Notes under the pieces: model-generated | Seen by the model: only the letters and a program-made list of their open reading frames with translations | Databases searched by the model: none | What the model was told of the DNA's origin: nothing | Position numbers and translations under genes: made by a program | Assembly (NCBI GenBank): GCA_030427835.1 | Contig: JAUICN010000003.1 | Coordinates: 288,965 to 352,964 of the forward strand | DNA from: Polyangia bacterium | GTDB lineage: Bacteria; Myxococcota_A; Polyangia; Polyangiales; JAUICN01 | Direction: 5' to 3' | Length of the DNA: 64,000 bases | In this document: positions 1-9,074 of the stretch, piece after piece | Layout: every line of letters starts with the position of its first letter | How positions within the stretch are numbered: the stretch's first letter is position 1

Positions 1-1
1 G

Positions 2-805
2 CGCTTCCTCGTGGTGTGCAACGCTTCCAACCACGAAAAAATCCAGGCCCACCTCACCCAACACGTGGCCCAGTACAGCAACGCCACCCTCACCGACCGC
101 AGCGACGAACTGAGCCTCATCGCCCTACAGGGCCCGGCCGCCAGTTCCATTCTCTCCCGGATCACCCCGGCCGCACCCACCACCCCCTTTCACATCCAAC
201 AGGCCCCCGACCTGGGTGAAGAAACCCTCGTGGCCCGCACCGGCTACACCGGAGAGGACGGGTTTGAGATCTTTTGCCGCAACACCGATGCCGTCCCCCT
301 GTGGCAGAAGATCATGCAGGCGGGCAAGGAGTTGGGCATTCAACCCGCAGGGCTCGGAGCCCGAGATACCCTGCGGCTCGAGGCACGTCTGTCCCTCTAC
401 GGAAACGAACTCACCGAGCAAACCAACCCCCTGGAAGCCGGCCTCGGTTGGGTCGTCCACCTGCACAAGCCCGCCTTTGTGGGGCTGGACGCCCTGCGAA
501 AAATCAAGGCAAGCATGACCCAGCCCTCCCAATCCACACGAACGTTGGTGGGCTTTGAAATGACCGACCGCAACATTGCCCGCCATGGTCACGTCGTGGT
601 GAACGCCCAGGGCCTAGAAGTGGGCGAAATCACCAGCGGCGCCCCTTCGCCCACCCTGGGCCGTGCCATCGGCCTTGCCTACGTGCCCTCCGAGTGGAAA
701 GAAGTCGGCACCGCCTTTCAAATCAAGATCCGGCACAAGGTGGGAACCGCACGCGTGTGCGCCACCCCATTCTACAAACGCCCCGCCACCCTAGGGACCC
801 CCTAG
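2..805 (+). CDS. gcvT: Aminomethyltransferase (glycine cleavage T-protein), 5'-truncated by window edge
   Basis: T-protein of the glycine cleavage system: it takes the aminomethyl group from lipoylated GcvH and passes the carbon to tetrahydrofolate, releasing ammonia. The frame is open from base 2 and begins RFLVVCNASN, the internal T-protein block, so the true start lies before the window. About 267 residues are present against about 360 for the family, so roughly the N-terminal quarter is missing. Further matches are RTGYTGEDGFEIF, GLGARDTLRLEA and the C-terminal GXAYV-type block. gcvH follows 36 bases after the TAG stop and gcvPA after that, a standard gcv operon order. The family call is secure. 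Confidence 0.95.
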   Translation, partial: RFLVVCNASNHEKIQAHLTQHVAQYSNATLTDRSDELSLIALQGPAASSILSRITPAAPTTPFHIQQAPDLGEETLVARTGYTGEDGFEIFCRNTDAVPLWQKIMQAGKELGIQPAGLGARDTLRLEARLSLYGNELTEQTNPLEAGLGWVVHLHKPAFVGLDALRKIKASMTQPSQSTRTLVGFEMTDRNIARHGHVVVNAQGLEVGEITSGAPSPTLGRAIGLAYVPSEWKEVGTAFQIKIRHKVGTARVCATPFYKRPATLGTP

Positions 806-841
806 GCTCCCCATCGAGAACCCCAACCACGAGAAAGCAGC

Positions 842-1234
842 ATGGCCAACTACCCCAATGAAAACCTCTACACCCGTGACCACGAATGGGCCCGGGAGGA
901 AAACGGCCTCGTACGGGTGGGCATCACCGCCTATGCGGTGGAACAACTGGGCGATGTGACCCTGGTGGACCTCCCAGCCGCAGGCACCGACGTGAAGGCC
1001 CACGACCGCTTTGGTGACGTGGAATCCGTCAAAACCGTAAGCGAGCTCTTCGCCCCCATCTCCGGCGAAATCGTGGAAGTCAACGACGCGTTGGAATCCA
1101 GCCCCGAACTCATCAACGAAGCTCCCTACGACACCGGTTGGCTCATCGTGGTGCGCCCGTCCGACCCTTCCGAGCTCAAACAGCTCATGGCCCCCGCTGC
1201 CTACGAAGAACACGTGGGCTCCCTGGACGGTTAG
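842..1234 (+). CDS. gcvH: Glycine cleavage system H protein
   Basis: Lipoyl carrier of the glycine cleavage system, shuttling the methylamine group between P-, T- and L-proteins. It has 130 residues, the usual family length. The lipoylation site is Lys64 in GDVESVKTVSELF, with the upstream hallmark VGITAYAVEQLGDV. The ATG at 842 gives the typical N-terminus (YTRDHEWAR). It lies between gcvT and gcvPA with gaps of 36 and 30 bases, consistent with one transcript. Confidence 0.97.
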   Translation: MANYPNENLYTRDHEWAREENGLVRVGITAYAVEQLGDVTLVDLPAAGTDVKAHDRFGDVESVKTVSELFAPISGEIVEVNDALESSPELINEAPYDTGWLIVVRPSDPSELKQLMAPAAYEEHVGSLDG

Positions 1235-1264
1235 TTTCCCCCATCAGTCAGGTCTGTACCCGCC

Positions 1265-2638
1265 ATGCGCTACCTCCCCCATACCGACGAAGAAATCGCA
1301 GCCATGTGTGCCGTCATCGGCACCCCCAACGTGGACGCCCTATTCGACAGCATTCCCGACCCGGTCCGACGCACCACGCCGCTCGACGTGGAGCCCGCCC
1401 TCGACGAGGTCAGCCTCATGGGGCACCTCAAGGATCTTGCCCACCGCAACGGTGCGGACAGCAACGGCGTCAACAGCAACCGGAGCTTCCTCGGCTACGG
1501 GTTCTACGACCACCACATCCCGCCCGCCGTGGATCAGTTGCTATTAAGAAGCGAGTTCTACACCGCCTACACGCCCTACCAGCCCGAGGTGGCCCAGGGA
1601 ACGTTGCAGGCCATTTTTGAGTTCCAGACGGTGGTTTCCGAACTTCTCGGCCTCCCCGTCGCCAACGCCTCCATGTACGACGGCGCCAGCGGCCTGGCGG
1701 AAGCCCTGCTCATGGCCCGACGCATACAAAAACTGAAACGCCCCCGAATCCTGTTGAGCGAAGGCCTTCACCCCCACTACCGGGACGTGGCAAAAACCTA
1801 CCTTTCCCGCCAGTCCAACTGCCAGATCGAATGGATCCCCCTGAACAGTGAGGGCACAACAGATCTGGGCGCGCTGCAAAAGGCACTCGGTCCCGACGTA
1901 TCCTCGGTGGCCCTTGGTTATCCCAATTACCTGGGCAGCGTAGAACCCCTCGAGGCGGTCTGTCAGGCCTGCAACGCCCACGATGTCATGGTCATTTCCG
2001 CCACCTCGGAACCCTATGCCCTGGCCCTACTGAAATCCCCAGGCGCCTGCGGCGTGGACATTGCCGTGGGCGAGGGGCAGGCCCTGGCCATCTCCCCTAG
2101 CTTTGGTGGCCCGGGTGTGGGCCTCTTTGCCGCAAAAACCGAATACCTGCGCCAACTGCCCGGCCGCCTCGTGGGTGCCACCCAGGACACCCGGGGGAAC
2201 ACAGGTTACGTACTGACCCTGTCCACCCGGGAACAACACATTCGCCGCGAACGGGCCACCTCCAATATCTGCACCAACCACGGACTTATCGCCCTTTCCA
2301 TGGTCATTCGCACCACCATGCTTGGCAAAACAGGCTTCCAGAAAACCGCCCAGCTCTGCCTCAACAAGGCCCAGTATCTCAAAACCAACATCGCAGAACT
2401 GGAGGGTTTCCAGGTACCGTTCGGCGCGCCCACGTTCAACGAGTTTGCGGTCACCTGCGACCGTCCCCTGGACACACTCACTCGAGCCACCCGGGAACAG
2501 GGATTCCAGGCAGGGTTTCCCACAAAAAGCCCCGACGGGAAAGACCTGTTGCTGCTCGCGGTGACCGAAAAACACACCCGCCAGGACCTGGACGACCTCA
2601 CCCGGGCCCTCGCAGCCGCCCGCGACACAACGACCTAG
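1265..2638 (+). CDS. gcvPA: Glycine dehydrogenase (decarboxylating) subunit 1
   Basis: Alpha half of the split P-protein, which decarboxylates glycine together with subunit 2. At 457 residues it matches stand-alone GcvPA rather than the fused P-protein of about 950 residues. It begins MRYLPHTDEEI and carries SFLGYGFYDHHIP and FYTAYTPYQPEVAQGTLQ, all typical of the family. In split enzymes the PLP-binding lysine is on subunit 2, which is not in this window: the next gene is a carboxyltransferase 105 bases downstream. Either gcvPB lies elsewhere or the operon has been rearranged. The stop is TAG. Confidence 0.95.
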   Translation: MRYLPHTDEEIAAMCAVIGTPNVDALFDSIPDPVRRTTPLDVEPALDEVSLMGHLKDLAHRNGADSNGVNSNRSFLGYGFYDHHIPPAVDQLLLRSEFYTAYTPYQPEVAQGTLQAIFEFQTVVSELLGLPVANASMYDGASGLAEALLMARRIQKLKRPRILLSEGLHPHYRDVAKTYLSRQSNCQIEWIPLNSEGTTDLGALQKALGPDVSSVALGYPNYLGSVEPLEAVCQACNAHDVMVISATSEPYALALLKSPGACGVDIAVGEGQALAISPSFGGPGVGLFAAKTEYLRQLPGRLVGATQDTRGNTGYVLTLSTREQHIRRERATSNICTNHGLIALSMVIRTTMLGKTGFQKTAQLCLNKAQYLKTNIAELEGFQVPFGAPTFNEFAVTCDRPLDTLTRATREQGFQAGFPTKSPDGKDLLLLAVTEKHTRQDLDDLTRALAAARDTTT

Positions 2639-2743
2639 GGTCCGAAAGACGGGCGCCGAAGCGAACTCCGCAAGGAGGCGTTCGAGGCAGGCACATGGCC
2701 GCTCACATTGAATTGCCCACAGGCTCAGCTATCCATCCCAACC

Positions 2744-4303
2744 ATGGGCAACCAGTCCGAACACCGCACCACCGTTGAGCTTGAAGACCGCAACCGAAGA
2801 GCCTTGCTCGGAGGTGGCGAAGCACGGGTCGCCCGCCAACACGAGGCGGGTAAAAAAACAGCCCGAGAACGCATTGAGCTACTGGTGGACCCAGGATCCT
2901 TTGTGGAGATGGACCGCCTGGTGACCCACCGCTGCACAGACTTCGGCATGGGAGAGCAAAAAATCCCGGGCGACGGCGTGGTCACGGGCTACGGAAAAGT
3001 GGAGGGGCGCCAAATCTTTCTCTTTGCCCAGGACTTCACGGTCTTCGGTGGATCCCTAAGCGCCTCCTACGCCAAGAAAATTTGCAAAATCATGGATCTG
3101 GCCATCAAGGTCGGAGCCCCCGTCGTCGGCCTCAATGACTCCGGAGGGGCTCGCATCCAGGAGGGTGTGGAATCCCTTGCGGGATACGCCGATATCTTCC
3201 TGCGCAACACCATGGCCTCCGGCGTGGTACCCCAAATCAGCGCCATCATGGGCCCCTGCGCCGGGGGAGCCGTCTACAGCCCGGCCATCACCGACCTCAT
3301 TTTCATGGTGGAGCAATCCTCCTACATGTTCATCACCGGCCCTGAGGTCATCCGCACGGTCACCCATGAGGAAGTCACCAAGGAAGACCTGGGCGGAGCC
3401 CGATCCCACAATACCCGCAGCGGCGTCGCCCATTTCTCAGTGGAATCCGACGAACAGTGCCTGCAACAGATCCGGACACTGCTGAAGTACCTGCCCTCCA
3501 ACAACCAGGAGGATCCCCCCACGGCCCCCTGCAGCCAACCCGTGGACGCCGAAGATCCAGAACTGGACGACCTCGTTCCCCACGACCCCATGAAACCCTA
3601 CGACATCCGCGCCCTCATCGGCCGGGTGATCGACCAGGATTCTTTTTTTGAAGTCCACCAACACTACGCCCCCAACATTGTCGTGGGCTTTGCCCATATG
3701 GGGGGCCGTTCGGTCGGAATTGTGGCCAACCAACCCATGGTGCTGGCAGGCTGCCTCGACCTCAACGCCTCGGTGAAAGCCGCACGCTTCGTACGTTTCT
3801 GCGATTGCTTCAACATCCCCATCGTCACCTTCGTGGACGTGCCAGGCTTCTTGCCCGGCACCGATCAGGAATACCGCGGCATCATTCGCCATGGTGCCAA
3901 ACTGTTGTACGCCTACTGCGAAGCCACCGTGCCTAAAATCACCATCATCGCGCGCAAGGCCTATGGCGGTGCCTACGATGTCATGAGCTCCAAGCACATT
4001 CGTGGCGACGTGAGCCTTGCCTACCCCACCGCTGAAATTGCGGTCATGGGCCCCGAGGGCGCCGTGAATATCGTGTACCGAAAAGAGATCGAAGCAGCAG
4101 AGGATCAGGAGGCCGCACGCAAACAATTCATCGACGAATACCGCCGCACCTTCGCAAACCCGTTTAAGGCCGCCGAACTCGGCTTTGTGGATGAAGTCAT
4201 CCAGCCACGCATGACACGCAAACGCATCTGCCGTGCCCTCGACATGCTGAAAAACAAGCGGGACACCAACCCTCCCCGCAAGCACGGAAACCTGCCCCTG
4301 TAG
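2744..4303 (+). CDS. pccB: Propionyl-CoA/acyl-CoA carboxylase beta (carboxyltransferase) subunit
   Basis: Transfers carboxyl from biotin to an acyl-CoA, most likely propionyl-CoA to methylmalonyl-CoA, in the cytoplasm. About 519 residues from the ATG at 2744. The N-terminus has the family block [12 protein letters not shown], followed by the two crotonase-fold halves with [19 protein letters not shown] and [19 protein letters not shown] and, in the second half, [18 protein letters not shown] at 2708 would add 12 non-conserved residues. A purine-rich AGGAGG at about 2673 sits before an out-of-frame ATG at 2695 whose short frame ends quickly; I prefer 2744. No biotin carboxylase partner is adjacent; one lies at 46.3 kb. 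Substrate is inferred from family resemblance only. Confidence 0.9.
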   Translation: MGNQSEHRTTVELEDRNRRALLGGGEARVARQHEAGKKTARERIELLVDPGSFVEMDRLVTHRCTDFGMGEQKIPGDGVVTGYGKVEGRQIFLFAQDFTVFGGSLSASYAKKICKIMDLAIKVGAPVVGLNDSGGARIQEGVESLAGYADIFLRNTMASGVVPQISAIMGPCAGGAVYSPAITDLIFMVEQSSYMFITGPEVIRTVTHEEVTKEDLGGARSHNTRSGVAHFSVESDEQCLQQIRTLLKYLPSNNQEDPPTAPCSQPVDAEDPELDDLVPHDPMKPYDIRALIGRVIDQDSFFEVHQHYAPNIVVGFAHMGGRSVGIVANQPMVLAGCLDLNASVKAARFVRFCDCFNIPIVTFVDVPGFLPGTDQEYRGIIRHGAKLLYAYCEATVPKITIIARKAYGGAYDVMSSKHIRGDVSLAYPTAEIAVMGPEGAVNIVYRKEIEAAEDQEAARKQFIDEYRRTFANPFKAAELGFVDEVIQPRMTRKRICRALDMLKNKRDTNPPRKHGNLPL

Positions 4304-4331
4304 CAGGTAGCCCACCCCACTCAAACACCCC

Positions 4332-6062
4332 GTGTCCGACGCCACACACACCTCCCCCGCCACAGAATCCTCGGACAGCGATCCATTGGTGGGCCGGGTG
4401 CTGGCGGACCGATACCGCGTTCTACGTGTCCTCGGCGAAGGTGGAATGGGCCGCGTGTATTTAGCGGAGCAAAAAATGGGCACGGCCTCCCGGCAGGTGG
4501 CCATCAAGACCCTCCATCCGGATCTCACCAAGGATCCGGAACTCACCGCGCGATTCTACCGCGAGAGCGAAACGGTCATCGCGCTCAAGCACCCCAACAC
4601 CATTCACTTCTACGACTTCGGCGAACTGGAGGACCACACCCTCTACATCGTCATGGAATACATTGATGGCACGCCGCTCGCCGACGTGCTCGAGCAGGGC
4701 CCCATGGCCCTGGAGCGCATCGATCGGCTGCTGATCCAGATCACCGGTTCCCTCCAGGAAGCCCACCAACTCGGCATCATCCACAGGGATCTCAAGCCCG
4801 ACAACATCCTCCTGTCGGAACGGGCCGGCCACCAGGACTTTGCCAAGGTCCTGGACTTTGGCATTGCAAAGAAAAGTGGCCCCGACGACATGCAGACCTC
4901 CAAGCTTACCCAGAAGGGAACCGTGCTTGGAACCCCCCCCTACATGAGCCCGGAGCAGTTCAGCGGCCTCGAGCTCGACCCAGGATCGGACATCTACTCC
5001 CTCGGCGTCATGGTCTACGAGATGCTCACCGGGCGGCTGCCCTTTGAGGCCAACACACCCTGGGAATGGGCCACACGCCACCTCACGGCAGATCCCGATC
5101 CACTACCGGAATCCGTTCCTGCCACAAAGGCCCAGTCGGTCATGCGCGCCCTGGCAAAGGAGCGCACGGATCGACCAGAGTCCGTGGTGGACTTCATGCG
5201 TGAGTTCACGGGCCACGAGGACCCCCAACAGGCCTGGACCTGGACCACCACCCCAAACACAGAAACCAACGACACAAATACGGGAACGCCTGGGGCAAGC
5301 AACCCCTCCTGGACCGGGATCCAGGACGCCGCTTCCCCAGCCTCACACACCACATCGGTACGCCTGCCGGGCCTCCGTTCCGGATCGGGAAAACGCACCC
5401 GCGCCCTCGCCCTATTCGTCACCCTGGGTGCGCTTCTAGGAGCCACCGCCTGGTACCTCAGCAAGGATGGGGGCCAGACCCACCAAGAGCATTCCACACC
5501 TTTGCACACCACAGGGGCCCTCCCCGTTTCCGATCCCGCCACACCCAAAGCCAACGCCGAAAAAACAGCGCCTTCCACACCCGTCCCCCCATCCACCGCC
5601 CCAGTCATGCCCGAAATCGAAAACGAGGGCGAGGGCCAAGCTGTATCGGGGGCCGATGCGCCCACCCCCGTTCGAACCACACGTACGCGGCGCACCCCAC
5701 GGCCCACACCCAAGCGTCCTTCCCAGGCCACCGACAACACCAGGACACAGGATCCGCCCCCACAAACCACCACCGCCGACCCCATGGAAAGGTGGGTCAC
5801 TGCCGCCAACCGGGCACTGCAGCTCAACAACTTTGAAGCCGCAGCCCAGGCGCTCGCAAGCGCTGGACCCACGGGAAGATCCCATCCAGGAATCACGACC
5901 GCGCGCAACCAACTTGCCAAAAAAGGAGCACAACGGGTCGGGGGGCTCATGTTGCGCGGCGACTGCCCAGGAGCACAGGCCCTGTACCGTACCCTTGCCC
6001 TTGCAAACGCAGCCGCATTGGCACGCAGCCATTTCACGGGCGACTGGTGCCCACGGCCCTAA
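4332..6062 (+). CDS. Membrane-anchored Ser/Thr protein kinase (Hanks type)
   Basis: Eukaryotic-like Ser/Thr kinase. The kinase domain spans residues about 27-295: glycine loop GEGGMG at 35-40, the ATP-binding lysine in VAIK (Lys59), catalytic HRDLKPDN at 151-158 and DFG at 175-177, so all key residues for activity are present. A hydrophobic helix at about 358-376 is followed by a Pro/Thr/Arg-rich linker and a C-terminal TPR-like helical segment with two cysteines, presumably periplasmic. The start is GTG at 4332, only 28 bases after the carboxylase stop, so it may be co-transcribed with the gcv-pccB run. The ligand and targets are unknown. Confidence 0.93.
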   Translation: MSDATHTSPATESSDSDPLVGRVLADRYRVLRVLGEGGMGRVYLAEQKMGTASRQVAIKTLHPDLTKDPELTARFYRESETVIALKHPNTIHFYDFGELEDHTLYIVMEYIDGTPLADVLEQGPMALERIDRLLIQITGSLQEAHQLGIIHRDLKPDNILLSERAGHQDFAKVLDFGIAKKSGPDDMQTSKLTQKGTVLGTPPYMSPEQFSGLELDPGSDIYSLGVMVYEMLTGRLPFEANTPWEWATRHLTADPDPLPESVPATKAQSVMRALAKERTDRPESVVDFMREFTGHEDPQQAWTWTTTPNTETNDTNTGTPGASNPSWTGIQDAASPASHTTSVRLPGLRSGSGKRTRALALFVTLGALLGATAWYLSKDGGQTHQEHSTPLHTTGALPVSDPATPKANAEKTAPSTPVPPSTAPVMPEIENEGEGQAVSGADAPTPVRTTRTRRTPRPTPKRPSQATDNTRTQDPPPQTTTADPMERWVTAANRALQLNNFEAAAQALASAGPTGRSHPGITTARNQLAKKGAQRVGGLMLRGDCPGAQALYRTLALANAAALARSHFTGDWCPRP

Positions 6063-6080
6063 GCCGCTACGCGATCTAGG

Positions 6081-6785
6081 CTACAGGTCCATACCTTCCA
6101 GGGGATCTCCCCGCCCGTCCCAATCCCTGCTTCCCCTAGGCTCTCCCCGGTCGGATCCAGATTCATGGGGACTAGATTCGGAATCGTCGATTCCATGGGC
6201 CTCCGTATCCGGATCCAACCCAGGACGATCCTGATCCACCGCGTCCACGGCGTCTGCCGCACCACTCTGTTGTACGGATCGCCGGGCCACCGCTCCCTTC
6301 AACCGGTAGGCGACCCACTCTCCCGAGCCCCGTTCGTTGTCACCGAGCCCCCACTCGCCCCGAATCCGATCCCGCTCCCCATCACCGTGGAGCAGCTGAA
6401 AATAACCGCGTCCACGGGTTTCGTTGGGCTTACCGCGCACGAGCTCCCGTCGCTCCGTCCACCCGTACACCATCAAGTCACCGTCGACGGATCCTTGCAC
6501 ACGTCCTGAGCGTTCATCCTTGGAGTAGTAGCCCACCACCGAGCTACCATGCTGCTCGAGAACCAGTTCTCCGTACTGATCAGAAAACCAGGTTCCGGAA
6601 TAGGTGATCCCCGCCGGCAGTGGCCTTGGGTCCACCTTCACCTTCTGGGGAGTCGACCCACACGCGCAGGCCCCGGCCAGCATCACTCCTAGAATTCCCC
6701 TGGGCAGCACGCCCTGGAAAAGATCTAGGAACACCCCCCTGGGAGTGGAAGACACCTCTCGAGCCCGTCGAATCTGACCATGCAT
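6081..6785 (-). CDS. Putative lipoprotein, function unknown
   Basis: Small secreted protein with a lipobox-like LAGACAC after a hydrophobic stretch, so probably a lipoprotein. The mature part has a compact beta-rich region (GTWFSDQYGELVLEQ, then VVGYYSKDERSGRVQGSV) that looks like a small beta-barrel or beta-sandwich domain, followed by a low-complexity Asp/Ser/Arg tail. Starts are ambiguous: ATG at 6785 or upstream at 6839; I prefer 6785 because it brings the signal peptide nearer the N-terminus. It converges on the kinase gene and diverges from mglB. GATC is very dense across this gene (12 sites in 6061-6780). Confidence 0.6.
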   Translation of the reverse strand: MHGQIRRAREVSSTPRGVFLDLFQGVLPRGILGVMLAGACACGSTPQKVKVDPRPLPAGITYSGTWFSDQYGELVLEQHGSSVVGYYSKDERSGRVQGSVDGDLMVYGWTERRELVRGKPNETRGRGYFQLLHGDGERDRIRGEWGLGDNERGSGEWVAYRLKGAVARRSVQQSGAADAVDAVDQDRPGLDPDTEAHGIDDSESSPHESGSDRGEPRGSRDWDGRGDPLEGMDL

Positions 6786-6947
6786 ACCCAGGCGTTTACC
6801 ACATCGGCGGTCCAGTTTTTCAATCTCCCTGATTTTCATGCCCGAATGGGGACAAATCTGGTGTACATTGTTCCTCGGATCAATACCCACACCCGGGACC
6901 CATGTTTCTGTGGATCCCCATCCCCCCTTGTTATCTTTGGAGAACCG

Positions 6948-7430
6948 ATGCCGGATCCCCAGCTAGTCATGCACGAAAAAGAGTTCCACCAAATTCAGGC
7001 GGTGGTGGATCGTCTCGTGCGAGACGCCAATGCCCAGGTCGTGTTCATCGTGGACAAGAACGGCCAACTGATCGCCGCCGCCGGTCAAAGCGACCAACTG
7101 GACACCACATCTCTCGCATCCCTCACCGCAGGCAATATCGCGGCTACCGGTGGCATTGCAAAACTGCTCCGAGAAAACGAATTCAGTACCCAGTTTCACG
7201 AGGGGGAACGCGCCAACATCCACATCCAGCTCGTGGGCAAGCGTGTCATTCTGGTCGTCATTTTTGACAACAAAACCAGTCTTGGTCTGGTTCGCCTCCG
7301 GGTAAAAAAATCCACCGAAGAACTGGACCGCGTATTTGAGGTACTCATCGCAAAATCCCAGGAACCAGGGCAACAAACACCCCTGGCGGAAATCACTGAC
7401 GATGACATCGACAATTTGTTCAACGACTAA
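6948..7430 (+). CDS. mglB: MglB-like Roadblock/LC7 protein (GTPase-activating partner of MglA)
   Basis: Roadblock/LC7 domain protein of 160 residues, immediately upstream of mglA. In Myxococcus, MglB is the GTPase-activating protein that places MglA-GTP at the leading pole for gliding and pilus motility. The Roadblock fold is visible in VVFIVDKNGQLIAAAG and SLGLVRLRVKK. The C-terminal tail ends with the acidic stretch EITDDDIDNLFND. The ATG at 6948 is preceded by TTGGAGAACC, a good Shine-Dalgarno; upstream in-frame ATGs at 6780 and 6846 lie in the divergent intergenic region. mglA follows 34 bases later. Confidence 0.93.
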   Translation: MPDPQLVMHEKEFHQIQAVVDRLVRDANAQVVFIVDKNGQLIAAAGQSDQLDTTSLASLTAGNIAATGGIAKLLRENEFSTQFHEGERANIHIQLVGKRVILVVIFDNKTSLGLVRLRVKKSTEELDRVFEVLIAKSQEPGQQTPLAEITDDDIDNLFND

Positions 7431-7464
7431 CCCAACACAGCGTGACACCCATTAGGCCCATCCC

Positions 7465-8064
7465 ATGAGTTTCATCAACTACCTCTCCCGGGAAATCAAC
7501 TGCAAGATCGTCTACTACGGTCCGGGCCTGTGCGGCAAAACCACCAACCTGCAGTACATCTATTCCAAGACCAATCCCGACGCGAAGGGCAAGATGATCA
7601 GCCTCGCCACGGAAACGGAACGCACCCTGTTTTTCGATTTCCTTCCCCTTGCATTGGGCGAGATTCGTGGGTTCAAAACCCGTTTTCACCTCTACACCGT
7701 TCCAGGGCAGGTCTTCTACGACGCGAGTCGAAAGCTCATCCTCAAGGGTGTGGATGGCGTCGTGTTCGTCGCCGATTCCCAGGTCGCCCGCATGGAAGCC
7801 AACATGGAGTCCCTCGATAACCTGCGTACCAACCTGGCCGAACAGGGGTACTCCTTGGACAAGGTTCCCTTTGTCATGCAGTACAACAAACGGGACATGC
7901 CCAACATCGCGTCCATGGAAGAACTCCGATCCGTACTGAACCCCAACGGCGCGCCCGAGTTTGAGGCCATGGCCACCACCGGCACCGGCGTGTTCGACAC
8001 CCTGAAGTCAGTCGCCAAGCTCGTACTCACCGAACTGAAGCGCAGCTCCGGTCAAACGGGCTAA
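7465..8064 (+). CDS. mglA: MglA-like small Ras-family GTPase
   Basis: Ras-like GTPase controlling cell polarity and motility. It has 199 residues, close to the 195 of Myxococcus MglA. The P-loop is GPGLCGKT at residues 19-26. Switch II has PGQ with the MglA-type lead-in TVPGQVFYD rather than DTAGQ, and the guanine-specificity motif is NKRD. The N-terminus [19 protein letters not shown] is characteristic. It pairs with mglB upstream, probably as one operon, so the organism is likely motile by gliding or twitching or uses this pair for polarity. Confidence 0.96.
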   Translation: MSFINYLSREINCKIVYYGPGLCGKTTNLQYIYSKTNPDAKGKMISLATETERTLFFDFLPLALGEIRGFKTRFHLYTVPGQVFYDASRKLILKGVDGVVFVADSQVARMEANMESLDNLRTNLAEQGYSLDKVPFVMQYNKRDMPNIASMEELRSVLNPNGAPEFEAMATTGTGVFDTLKSVAKLVLTELKRSSGQTG

Positions 8065-8069
8065 ACACC

Positions 8070-8987
8070 CTAACGATCTCGAGTAAAACAGCGCTCGTCC
8101 ACGCCAAGCTTCTGTCGAAGGGCCCCCGTGGCACCCACAAAAGATCGCGTCTTCGGGTCATGGTACCCGCTCACCGACGCCAGATACCTATCTTGGGCCT
8201 GGTAAAACCGATTCTGGCGCAACATCCACAGTTCACGCACGTACTTGCCGACCATGGAGGCCAGGGACACCAGCACATGACGGTTGTCCGCCCCCACTTC
8301 GAAATGAACCTGACCCACCTCCGGAACCCGGTAGTGGCGTACTCCCTTTTTTGCGCGCAACAACACCATGTCCTGGGCAGACCACCGCTGCACAAACTTC
8401 GGGTAGTCCCGAATTCCCCCCACCATTCCGCAATCCGCCATCACATCATCCCCCGCTCGCCCCCGCAGTCGAAGCAACACGTGCTCAAAAAGAGAAAGGT
8501 GCACCGTAGATTTCTTCTGGGTCCCTAACGCGTCGTTCAGGGAACGGGCGCAGTGCAAGGACATCTCCACGCCTCGCACGTGCACTTCACGTTGGGCAAG
8601 CCAATCCAGGGCCGCCCTGCCCTTGGACACATCCCCCCCGAACACCGGAAGCGCCAACCGATGTTGCCAGCACTGGGCCCTCGATCCCGAGGGACAACGT
8701 TGTTGAAAACGGGAAACGTCCATCAACGCCTCCATCACCTGCTCCCCAACGGTGGGCACCTGACCTTCGCAACGTTCAAACACCGCGAGGGCCATGGATT
8801 CCATGGAAGCCAGCCTCCCAAACCCGCCAGCCACTTTGCTGTCCACAATCCCCCGATGGGCGCTACCCCTACGGACCCGCGCCAACCGGCCCGGGGGCGC
8901 ATCGGCAAGTACCCCCGTCACCACCAGCGGCCCCAGCAGGGGCCCCAATCCGTTCTCATCTACCCCAGCAAACCACACCACCCCCAC
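8070..8987 (-). CDS. Divergent ribonuclease HII-like protein
   Basis: RNase H-fold protein of 305 residues resembling RNase HII but longer than the usual 200-260. The N-terminal AGVDENGLGPLLGPLVV parallels the RNase HII block GxDEAGRGPLAGPVV and keeps acidic residues Asp10 and Glu11. VDSK at 48-51, ADCG with Asp185 and SLASMVGKYVRE follow in the expected order. The fourth metal ligand, normally Asp in the ARxxRD-type block, appears as Glu252. An extra region (residues about 70-160) separates the motifs. It may cleave RNA in RNA-DNA hybrids or be a specialised paralogue. The start is GTG at 8987. It overlaps nothing and converges on mglA, 6 bases apart. Confidence 0.7.
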   Translation of the reverse strand: MGVVWFAGVDENGLGPLLGPLVVTGVLADAPPGRLARVRRGSAHRGIVDSKVAGGFGRLASMESMALAVFERCEGQVPTVGEQVMEALMDVSRFQQRCPSGSRAQCWQHRLALPVFGGDVSKGRAALDWLAQREVHVRGVEMSLHCARSLNDALGTQKKSTVHLSLFEHVLLRLRGRAGDDVMADCGMVGGIRDYPKFVQRWSAQDMVLLRAKKGVRHYRVPEVGQVHFEVGADNRHVLVSLASMVGKYVRELWMLRQNRFYQAQDRYLASVSGYHDPKTRSFVGATGALRQKLGVDERCFTRDR

Positions 8988-9074
8988 GCCCTACCGGACC
9001 CCCCGAGCTTTGTCACGCAGGGTTTTACCCGCGGGGTTTGTCACGCGGCACGACGTCCCCCATGGTATCGGTCC

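Noticed and set aside
2695..2780. ATG at 2695 after AGGAGG as the start of the carboxyltransferase
   Set aside because: It is in a different frame from the carboxyltransferase and ends after about 28 codons; it could be a leader peptide but nothing supports that.
3437..4546. Long minus-strand reading frame of 369 codons opposite the carboxylase and kinase starts
   Set aside because: It is a shadow of strongly coding plus-strand sequence; its protein has no motif and is His/Gly/Val-rich in the way expected from antisense of C-rich codons.
5015..6037. Minus-strand frame of 340 codons opposite the kinase tail
   Set aside because: Antisense of the Pro/Thr-rich linker, with no start context and no known domain; the kinase frame explains the region.
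8553..9074. Upstream extension of the rhomboid frame
   Set aside because: It is antisense to the RNase HII-like gene, His/Pro-rich and without motifs; the family core begins only after 9190.
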